Shown one piece after another: positions 37,301-49,300 of a stretch of 64,000 bases of DNA. This stretch comes from Enoplolaimus lenunculus. Its lineage: Eukaryota; Nematoda; Enoplea; Enoplida; Thoracostomopsidae. The number at the start of each line of letters is the position of its first letter. Position 1 is the stretch's first letter. Location: contig JASANG010000902.1 in assembly GCA_030248215.1 (NCBI GenBank), positions 1-64,000 of the forward strand, given 5' to 3'. Below the pieces are notes generated by a model. The model ran no database searches and had not been told where the DNA came from. It saw only the letters and a list, made by a program, of their open reading frames with translations. Made by a program: the position numbers and the translations under genes.

Positions 37301-40300
37301 ATAACCACATATAACCAACCCAGCGCCTAGTTACAAAGATGTGCGGACTTCGTTAAAACCAAGACCCGATACCCAACTACCGAGCCGAGACTTCTGGTCT
37401 CGGTCAATTTTAATCCGTACTCAGAATTGCCGGTTAATCTATATATTAAGCTAAAAACGACTGCACAATTGAGCTTGTTATTTTATATACCACTTACGAT
37501 TTCTATCTTTCACTGGTGTTAACGTTAACGAGTATCCTTCATAAATGAAAGTGAAGGAATTTATATTAAAAAGCACAGCGTGTTGAATCGACGCATTTTA
37601 ATTTTCGGTAGCTGATAGTCATTTAGAAACCACATATACGGCATTTGCGAGTATAAATTTATTTAAACTGAGCTACCGTGCTTGGTGAATGCTAGTTGGA
37701 GTTACGAGTTAGTCAACGTTATTAGGTTTACAATAAGTCATTAAATTAAGTGGATCCCACAACAGCGTTATTACCACTGCTCTTATATACTGCAATTGCA
37801 TACTTTTGTATATGGTTACCGAACTACAGAAATTAACTGTATAATAAACATTACAGCCGATTCCTTTATTTTTGTCATTCAATATACTATGATTAATTGC
37901 TACAGAAAGTAACGAACCATAGCATCTTGTATGAGCATTACATAAATTGAACTAACACGTTATTAATACCATTCTCAAATGCAAAACAAAATGGTTCACA
38001 GAAAAAGATTGGCATACCTTTTCAATTCTATCCTTTTCAATGGCAGTGTTCAATTCCAAAGCTGCATCATTCTGAAAAAGCATTGCAATTGTTAAAACGT
38101 AACAAAATGTACAACATACTTCATTTTGATTCTACGGAAATTAATTATTACTGAAGCTTACGTAGCAGTAGCGTAATGGCTGTGTTTCTGAAATCTTTAA
38201 CTTTAGTATGCCTGAACTTTTAATTTGTAGTATATCGAATTTAGTTAGACAGCGAAGTCGTACTCAAGCAGGGTTTGAGAAATTCAGCGAATTAATTCTG
38301 TCAAATCCGAAAGAAATCATTTGTAACGAAAAATTTACATAATTCAAACCAGTAACCACCATTCGTAGCTTCCGCACGTTTGTTTTTAATCAGTAAAAAT
38401 CAAAAGAATGCTAACAAGCAACCGCAGAACAATCATATACTACCGATATTATAAAATATACAGCATAGCATAATTATTTTCGAATGTTTTTTTACAAAAT
38501 TTTACTAAATCGTAGCATTTGAATACTTTAATTTTGTCGCGTTTCGTGTTTGCAACCATTAATTCACGCTCGAGTTCACGATTTTTCAGTCTCAATTCCG
38601 CTTTCTGTTGTTTAACTTTGGATAGTTCTTCCAACAAATGTCTGAACAAAAAACCACTTTGAAATGCTTATGAACCCGTATTTTGAAGATGAAGAAAAAA
38701 GCTTCATGATCAACCGGATTTCAAAATAATTTAGAGTCGAATATGCATTTCTAAACTTTACGGTTTACGTCGTCTACGAAGACCATTATTGATCGGGGTA
38801 ATTAGGATTATGATATTTAGAATTTCGTATGTCTCAATTGCCTGGATAAGATTTTATTTGCTTGGTCCGTATGAAAAACAGCTACAGGTTTAGTTTTTAT
38901 AACACTTTTATATATTCGAAGAGATTTTTTCGATGTCAAGGTTAGGAATCGGATTCTACAAAATCACAATAGGTTTGGATACGGAATTAGTGAAATTGTG
39001 GATTCGGTGCCACTCTGACTTCAAGTGCAATGTACTGTTCACTTCTTACCCAACTCAAAGTGCTACAGCAAAAAACATTACAGCTTACGTGTATGTTCGT
39101 TTTTCACAATCTTCAAGTTCGTCAATCTGTTTACGGAGGCGTGCGACGTCTTCAGCGAATTCAGTGTTTTTATTCTTTTCAGAATCGATTTCCTGAATTT
39201 TTTGAAATTGCCGTAAACTTGAATATAAATAATTTAGATGTTCGGGAACAAAATGAAAACACGACATGGAGGCAATAAATGGAATACCACTGAAAATAAG
39301 GTACCTTCCGATATATATATATATATATACTGGCTTCTCCACAGCGGGGGCGGGGGGGCCCAGCTTTTTTTGAGGCGGACATTCGGCAAAATGTGATTTT
39401 ATATTACGCTGAGTACTCATAATTTTTTAATAGCGTTACAAATACCGGTAGTAACTAGTACAATTCAATAATGAACTGAACAAAGCACAATTATATAAAG
39501 ACCGTTTCAGGGCATACAGCATTCGAAAGTACCTTGCAGCAACAAGTTCAACCCGCCTGAGCCTTATAATAAACTGAAGCTGTGACTAATATATAAAATA
39601 TATGTTAATCACAGTTTCAATTATAGATTATCTATATTTTATATAATTGTGCATTTTTGAACTTCTGGTAAAGTTGTCAGTAATATTAGTTAAAATTATT
39701 GTTATTAGCGTTTGCGGGAAATTTTTGTCATGTTGAGCGATGAGTAATCTTCAGTTGAGTTGGAAACACGATCTAGAATAAAAAAATGGTCCAAAAATTC
39801 GGCTTGCAAAATTTTGAGCCTGCCCCAAGGACCCCCCAGATCATCTTGGGGGGCCTCAGGAAAACTGCCCCCAGATCATCTTGGGGGGCCCCAGGAAAAC
39901 TGCCCCCGGCAAAATTAGCTGCCCCCCAGGAAACTCCTGCCCCCCCAGGAAACGCCCCCCCGGCGGAAATTTTCAAGCTGTGGAGAAGCGAGATATATAT
40001 ATTCCGGTATTTTTTCACCTTCCGGTTCCGGTAAATTTTTACCAGATTTAAAAATTCCGGTGTTATAATTTGGTCGTTTTCTTAACTTTGCTAATTTTTA
40101 AGAATGTCTTTTGAAAGCCACTTGTACTCCGAATATAAGCCATTGATGGTGGATTTCACTTCAGGCGACGACGAAAATCTAAAATACAACAAATAAAATA
40201 AATACCTATGTTCGACTAAGGTTATTTAACAAATAATAGAGCAAAAAAATAAGATTAAAATGAAATTTTTGGTGAAATGCATTTTTCACTCTATATATAT

Positions 40301-43300
40301 ATAAAATTTGCAACATGGAAGATTCGGATTCGGTCAAATCATGGATTCGGTGCCACCCTGCAACGAAGTAAACAAGCACTGCTCGCCTGTCGCAATCGTG
40401 ATTCTAACTGTTTAGCGTTTTCTTGCAACAATTCTAAAACTTCGACTTTTGTCGTCAAACTTCCAATTTCTCTATGTAGTTTGTACACTGATTCGGCTTC
40501 GTGTGCTGTGTTCTTCTGCATTTTTTCAAGTTTTGGCATATCAGCTGCGGTTTCTTGCTGCTGCTGTTGTTGCTGTTGTACTGTCGCCGGTTCATGATGA
40601 TCCACCAAAAAACAACAAATCAGTAAGATAAGACATTTTAAATTTTTTCACTGATTATTATGGTTACAAGACAGTTTTTGGGAGCTGGCAAACGGAATAA
40701 ATTGCTTATAAACATTCAAGACAAATAATTTAATAGTTAGCTAATAGCTAATTTGCATACTAGCTTAATTAGTTAAGCTAAAATTAGGACTTTTTATATT
40801 ACTTCACTGAGCAATCAGATTCAGTACTAAAGGATTTTTGGGTGTGAGAAATCTGAACAAATTGTTTATAAACCTCCGAGACCAATAATTGAATAGTTAG
40901 CTAATAGTTAATTTGCATATTAGCTTAATTAGTTATGCCGAAATTAGAACTTTTCAATAATTTCAGAAGTATGTCCAAGGAGCTTCGCTCAATACACGTA
41001 GTTGTAGTACTACTACGACTGGTAGTATTAATTGAACGCGAGAGACGCATATTGAAACACCGGGACTAAGAGCAATATACCAGCAATACTGGAACGTAGC
41101 ACTGTTTAGGTAATACAATTATAATTTAAAAACAGCCAACGAAAAGCATGTTAAAGCTCAAACTATAAAGCCTAAGCACAATAATGGAGTAAATGTGTGG
41201 TTGTATAAGAGTTACTTCGGGCCGGTATCTTTACCGGGGCCCAGTTAGAAAACCTAAAGATAACTATCAACATGAGCTTCGTTATACGTAATAAGTATAT
41301 GGTGGCTAACAGTGTAAAAGAAAATCTATATATTAATTGTGTAGCGTGATAACATTGTTTTCATGCGAGTCAACTAATAATAGTATGTAAAGCGTGCTAG
41401 CCGCAAACAACGGTCGACTCAGCTTGTGGTGCATCGTGATCATTTTGTTCCGTCGCACGTTCGAGACCATTTTGCACAAAACCAGTTGAATGCACTGGCG
41501 TTGAAGTTTGTGGATGCTAAAACCCAGGAAATGCTGTTAGTGCGCCCAATTAAACAAGAATATCTGAATAATTTATAAGCTTAGAGTGTGAAAGTTTATG
41601 GTGAACGATTTTTGCCTAAAACTAAGTCAGACGTTAAAATACCTACCGCGACAGTTGCGAACGGCGACTCCAACTGTGCCTGAAATAGAGTAGGTTGGGT
41701 TGTATTGGTGGAAAAGGTATTCGACAGTTTGATATTATGAGCGCTAGACAATATTGGGGCTGTGCCCCCCACAATCTGAACATTGGAGGACAAGTGCCCC
41801 TCTGCCCCCTCGCCTATGGCCAAACTCAAGGCGTTTGTGTATAATTATGTAATAAGTTAACCCGAGTACAGAGCCGGGACAGATGACGCTTTATTTGCGC
41901 ATGTCAAACCAAAACTCAACATACATTTACTGACGCATTAACGTGCTAAAAATCGACTGATTTAAAAAACACACCATCCGGTTAACATCCGGTTCCGGTA
42001 AAAAATCACTATCCGGATCCGGTATCCGGTTTTTCGCGATCCGGTCACACCCTGGTATTACGTATGTATACAGCATTACTAACGTTTTAAGACACATGAA
42101 TATTATCGCGGCCTTTAAAAATACATGAAACAAACGACAACTTAGGGGATTTAACACTAACTTTTGACTTTTGATACAAAGGACTATTCAATTCAGCGTT
42201 TTTAGGATGATGCAGTTGCTTTTGTGTTTTGTTCAATTCCACTTCTAGCGATTTGATTTGTTCTAATGCCATCAATAGTGCATTGTCTTTTCTCTCATCG
42301 GACATAAGCGTTCCTGTCGACGAGATATAATCTGCGCTACCTCCTTTAGCCTCAGCTGATTGCTCGACCGCTGTTGACTCAACAATGCTGTCATTCAAAA
42401 CATAACGTTTGCTAAAAATACAGCAACCACAGGAGTACTTCCAACAAAATTAAAACGTATAAAATATAATACTGCTTAACCCTGGCTTGGTACAAAAATC
42501 TCAAAACTTAGTAATAGACACTCATGCCGCATTGTACGTACTCAGAGTGCAACTGGAATTCCGATTCCGATTAGAATTTCGAGTCAAACGAGTTCTGATT
42601 CCGACTACGATTCCACCATTAATCTCAATCGGCATTTTGAAATTTTAATATTAATCCTACTTGCTGTGGTGTGTTGCATAAAAATTCTCTCGTTTTCAAC
42701 ATCTAAATACACAACGCAACCGTTTTATTTAAAAAAATAACAGCAATATTTGTTCATGCAACGTTTCTTAAAATTGTTGCCATCCAACAAACACCCTAAA
42801 TCAATATTATTTGTTAATACAAAATAGAATTGCCCGGGGACAGGACGTTAACCGGGACGAGGCACAACGCCACAGTACCGAAGCCGGTACCAAGTCTTAC
42901 GATTTTCGTATTTTTGAAACGGGAACCAAGCGTGATAGGATTTTTTCATGCGAGCGAATTAAGGACTGTGTATAAAAACTGGGCCACGAACCATCTCTAC
43001 GTAATACAAATTGTGCATATACGTAGCCACAAAATTTGCAGTTCCAATTCTGATTCCAGCATAAATCGGCTGTTCCAATTTCGACATAATCCAGTCCCGC
43101 TTTGTTTCATGTACGTATGCATACGGCAACGACGATTTTAATTTTTGGTGACAACACTCTGGAAAAGTGGTTGTATCAGCGGGGAAACATAAAGGGACAG
43201 CTCAGATATGTATCCTGCAAAAATGAAATTCCTGTTCCTGTTTTTGTTCCGGCGTTGAAAGACGCAGGAAGAGATTTTGCAGTTTCGTCACAAATATTGA

Positions 43301-46300
43301 AGATCAGCTTGAAAATATAAATTTTACATCTCAAAAATTTTGCGGAAAATCAGCCTTCTTCAAAATCGTTGTTTCGTCTGCACAAGCCGTTATGCGGTTG
43401 TGCAATATAACCTGCGAAATGTAGCTTCTGCTAGAAATCTCGTACTACTACAAACAAACCTGAATTTGGCCTTCTGTGCAATATGCAACCGTAGATCCAT
43501 TTCCCACGGTGCACTCGAACGTCGTTTAACTCGCTCGGCGTCTTTTTGCTTATCAATCGACTGTCTCATCGTGTTGTTTTCACGCTCAACGGCAACAAAT
43601 TTCATATGAATGTCATTGCATTTCCGTTTCGTTGCGTCAAGTTCATTAAGCACAGCGTCGTATTTGGTTTTGATGAGTTGAATTTCGCGTTCCAACTCGT
43701 TTTGTTTGGCTTCAAAATTTCGCCGCTGTGGTGCGAGCAATTCGGCGGTTGTCACAGCCGCTGCAACAACAGATGGCAGTTGTTTCTGTTCACATTCCAA
43801 ATCGCAGTTTGCGCTCGATGGATTTGCTTCGACAGCGGTGCGGTACTGACTGGAAACTTCAGCGGTGCTCTGACATCGATATGGTTCAGAATTGACCGGG
43901 TCAACAAATTTTATTGTTGCTGTACCGTGGTTTTCGCAAGTGCCTCGCTGATGGTCGAAACATTCGTTCACTAGCAATTTGCTTTCATCTTGAGACTCAT
44001 TGGGTAAAATATTATTTTTAGCATGCACATCACTGACACCAATATTATCACCAGCACCAATGCAGCAAAAACTAGTATCAGTTCGCCGGAGAGCTTTGTA
44101 GCTCACAGCACACAAAGTTGATCCGCTGTTTGTTTCGCCAACGGTCGTCCACACTGAGCTTCGGCGTTTCTCACACTGTAACTTAGAATTTGTTGCTTGT
44201 AGTTCGTCAACGCGCGCTGCAAGCTTGGTTTTTTCGCGTTCAATCCGCGCTATGACGTCATTTTTTGCATCCAATCGCGCATTTGCGTCTGCTAGCTGTG
44301 CTCGAACACGTGCAAACGCGGATGTTTGACTTGCGAGCGATTTTCGCATTGTGCTCATTTCTTCATTTTTTTCGTTCAAATAGTGCTGAAAATGACTTTC
44401 GTCCACACGACACAAATTACCTTCAGCATTTTTTGCCATCACTCGAGAATATGTATATCCGACAAAAGCAAGTGCTATTGGATCCGCGTTTATCAATCGT
44501 TGTACAACTGAAGTCTCCTCAGTATCATTTGGCCAACGTAAACCATTCACCAATGTATTTTGACATTGCGACGCCACAGGAGCAGGATCTTCTGGAGGAA
44601 CTGAAACAATTGCGGCAGAAAAATCATCACAATTACTTTCGTTCTTCGGCATAACTTTGTGGTGTTCAGAAGACAAATGACATCCATGTTCGTTGTTTTT
44701 ATTCTTCGCTTTACAATCACTATAATAGCGCAACCTGCTCGACGAGTTACGATAGAGTAACGCTCCGCTACCAAGACATGAAGTATCTTTGATTTCAGGT
44801 AGAATTGGCGAAATTTCATTTCTCAAATTGCTCCAATTGATCGACGCGAACGCAGGATGTTGTCTTACTTCAGCGTATCCAGGTCGAGTGTTTTCACTTG
44901 ACAACAAAGACAGTACAACTTCACGCAAAGCCGGTTCGACAGAAGCATTTTTGAACGTAAACATGGCTGATTTATCGTCGTTTTCGAAGTTAATAATATC
45001 ACTCAACGTTGCACTAGACAATAATTGCTGGGTGTTGCCAACGCTATCAGTATCATTGTCTTCATTAACTGTACTTGAAAATGGTACAGTTCCATTTATC
45101 ATTTCGTATGCAATTATGCCAAGTGACCACAAATCAGTAGCGTGACTATGGGTTGCGGCACCGCTACATTCATCGTTGATTGTATTTTTACAAACTCGAG
45201 TTGTTGTTTTTGTTGTTACAGCAACAACATTGGCAATTCCAGCGACAAGCTCAGGACTGGAATAGTACGGATTGCACGCAATCGCACGTGATGCAAATAG
45301 CCGTTCACCACGCCCACATCGTGCGGCTGACGCGAAACCACATAACTTCAAATGACCGCACTTGTCAATCAATATGTGTTCCGGCTCAAGTGCTCTGCAA
45401 AATATACGTATATTATAGTAATGCCCTATAATAATTAACGAAAAACGGTAATTTTTTGAAAATTTTTTCAAATTGCACATATAGCTCAAAATGGGTGTAC
45501 ATTTTTCCCTGGACGGTGTCGAAAAAATGAACATCGCGTTTTTGATCGATATTTCTTAACGATGATAGCTATTTGAATTTTAAACCTTTCTAAATAAATG
45601 TTCATACCCTTTTCGGATGAAGCTAATGAAAAGTTTTTATGGCTTAAAAAGGCAACCATAATTTCGCATTTTTTCGAAGCTAGAAGTATCCCGTTAAAAA
45701 TAGTACTTGGCATATTTTGCAAATATGTGATTTTTTGATATTGTAGTTTTTTCAACTTTTCTGGTATGTGGGTGCAGCAATGAAACCAATATATGACATC
45801 TTCTAGTAGTATTTTTAACAGGCTTTGTAATGGTACCTAATTTTCTAGGATTCAATTTATACCGTGAAAGCCGTCAAGGCTCGGTTCACCATTTCGTGGA
45901 CATTTGCAAATGTTCAATTTTATAGGACATTGCTATATACATATATAATCTGTATATACCTATACTTACACACAGGCACGGTTCGTATATAATTGCTTGT
46001 TGTCTCAAACAGAATTTGATTATATCGAAAACGAAACTGGAAATTTAATCGGGAATTCCTACCGGAATCGGAACTATAAATTTCGCCATTGTGTAAATCT
46101 TAGCTTAACGTAAAGCAAAACATTTTGAAGACTCCAAGTGTATAAATGAACCTGTCACACACAATTACACGCCTTGTTGTGTAAAATGTATAAAAATCAA
46201 AATTTGTTCGACGCGTACGTAAATAATATAACTAAAAAATAACAAAGTATAAACTTTGAAACTTCATAATCCCTAGCGTCTTGACTGGCTAGCCTTATTG

Positions 46301-49300
46301 GCGATATGACTAAATTAATGACGTGGTTGTGCGATATATACGTATATTTCGCATTTCTATTTACAGTTCGGCTTCCGGTATTTTTCAATAAACCTGTTCT
46401 GCAGATTTAATCCTTACGCACGTACCTGTGAACGTATCCTATATCGTGTAAATAATGTAATGCTTCAAGTAACTCCGCAACAAAAAATGCAATTGTTGCG
46501 TTGTCCATAGCAAGGCAATTGGCCGTGGTATGATAATGTTGCGATAAAAGACCCAAAAAATCGCCGCCACTCGCACGTTCCATCAACAAATATACACATT
46601 CGTCTGATGACCACGCGCGATACAATGCCGGAATCCATGGACTGTTTGAAAGCGCAAGCAGATCACGCTCAGCTTCGTATGCCGGAACAGGGCAGTAAAA
46701 CTGCGACGCTGCAACCGCTGAACCACATCCAAAGGCCTACAAAAGCGATCATGCTAATATGAAACTATGATGCGACCGGATAATTTACCGGATAAAGGAA
46801 CATGATACAGATATTGACTTTTTTACCGGAACAATAACCAAATATTGTATATCGTAAAATAATTTTTTTCGCTGTATATTTAGGGTGCTCAAGGTTTTCG
46901 TCTGTTGTAAATTTCACAATTGCTGCAGATACACAAAGACTTACAAAAGTAACTGAAAACGTATCAAAACTTTAACTTCTCGACTTGGCCAGAAATTTAA
47001 TCAAAGCTAGATTGTAAAGGCGCTCACTTGTAAAAAGTAGTTTTATAATATTCAACACCACAACCGATGTTTGAACCACTAAAAATCGGGTAGGTATATA
47101 CTTGTGTACTTCCCTCAACACTATTTCAAGTTCCTGCAAAGGGACTATTTTATTACATTGTGACATGGATGGCTTAGGTTTACATTTACACTTTAGCTTA
47201 GACATGGGCGCGTGGAAGTAACGAAACAAACAAAAACTGCATGAGCTTTTTCAACGTTTATAATTAGAGTTAGAGATAGTTTTGTGACAGTTTTCAAACA
47301 TTGCGTTTTGCCAACATTTCCATAATAAATAAACTAAAAAATAAAGTTTGGCGGCGATTCATTAGTTTAATTGTATGAATTAAATGGAAATTCTGAGCGG
47401 ATAAAAATATGCAAAATCTTTGGTAAAAAATCTTTTGTTTTCGGTGACGGTTAAGAGGATCTCGGGCTTGGTCTCGCTTTTTTGACCGAGACCGCCCATC
47501 CCTGCCGGCTTGCAAGTAGGTTCCGATGGACCACTTATATACAGGGTTCTAATCGAAATATAATTTTGTTGGTATCGGAATTAAATTTTCACGTCGGAAT
47601 TTTTGTTTTGAATGTTTTATGGTTATGTAAAGTTTTAATCGTAAAACCGAATAGGTTGTTTCATATTTTACAATTTACGCACGGTGAAAGCTTTCAACCG
47701 CAAAGTACCACTCTCCAAATTAGATGGATTCGCAATTCATTTTCGCACCTTTTTCATTATTCGGGATGTGCCGATTACTTGGCATCAGTAATATCGGCAT
47801 CAGAACTGCAAATAAATTGCCGATTATTTTGCCGAGGCTTTTTATCCACTTAACAGGGAGTTAAAATGCTAGCAATTTCACTTGTTGAATGGCTGGCGCA
47901 TATCAGTTCGTCTGATCAGACAAACTGTCATCTTTTTGCGTTCGTTCTTATGAAAAGGCTTACCCTGACAGCTGATTTCTTGTCATAAATTTTGATGGCA
48001 TAATCTTCTTTATCCCATTTCCTACTTGATCGAGCAATCCGAATCTCTGAAAACTGCCCATGTGCGATGGTATCACGAAGTTCAATGTCATCAACCGAAG
48101 GAACATACCGCCGTAAAGCAGTTAACACATTTCGCCCTGCAAACCGAATAAGTGATGTGTACATACATAGCTAAGACTCAGGGTTCAACCGGAATTCCTG
48201 TTCCGGCCGGAATTCAAGCAACAATTGAATTCCTGTTTCTGTTCGTGCCTTCAAAGATGCAAATTATTCATTACATTTGAATACATACTGGAAAATTTGT
48301 CATTAAAAATGTTATTTCGAAATGACTGTTTTTGCAATTATGCACCGTTCACAATAATTTTGTCAACGGTGCCGCAAAATGTGCCATAGCCCAAGGCTAT
48401 CACGAGGTCATTTTCAAAATGACCTCGCGATAGCCTTGGGCTATAAACGAAATCGCTTATAGCTCAGGGCTATCACGTGTCAGCTCCTTCCTCGAAACTC
48501 GCGATAGCCCTGAGCTATCACAAACCTCCTCGAATTTAGCCACACACACCACATACACAAACACAATACAAACACACACAACGCAAATTAACACACAAAC
48601 AACACACAAACCTATCAAGTTACATATTGTAAAATTTTCAAATATTCGTTTTAGCCCTGAACTAGGGCAACTTTTGTGGCACCGTTCGATTTTCAAAATT
48701 TTGAGGAAGATGGAAAATTTTATGGTATGAAAGATATAGGCCATTTATAAGTCCACCCTACCACAGCATAAAATTTTACTGCTAGGTCAGTTGGCCGGTC
48801 AGCTAGTTTTACTGCTAAAGATATGAAATAATATATAAAATTTTACTGCTAAGATATGAAAGAGAGGGAGCCAATGTTTACTTTTAGGGGCGTACTGTTC
48901 AAAATATTTTAAGACACCCTATTATATACGCCTAAAAATTTTTTCAAGTCTTTCCACTTTGTTCAAAATATTTCTAGACACCCTTACGCCTGAAAATTTG
49001 TCCACTTTGTTCAAAATATTTCTAGACACCCTATTACGCCTAAAAAATTTTCCAAGTCTGTTCAAAAGCGTGAAAATTTTTCCAAGTCCACTCAGGGTTT
49101 CAAAATTTGAGGTTTGCCACAAAACTTCTCATAGCACTGAGCTAGCGTGCAGGGCAGAGGATTAAAATTTTAAAATTAAATTTTTGGTATCAAGTTTCAT
49201 AACACACATAAACATATGTGTGTTATGAATATAAATATATATAGAAGAGGAAATTTTGTGATAGCTCAGGGCTATCACGAGTTTCGAGGAAGGGGCTGAC

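Noticed and set aside
39773-40034. Pro/Ala-rich open frames in the C-rich element
   Set aside because: They follow from the C-rich tandem repeat inside a mobile element lying in an intron.
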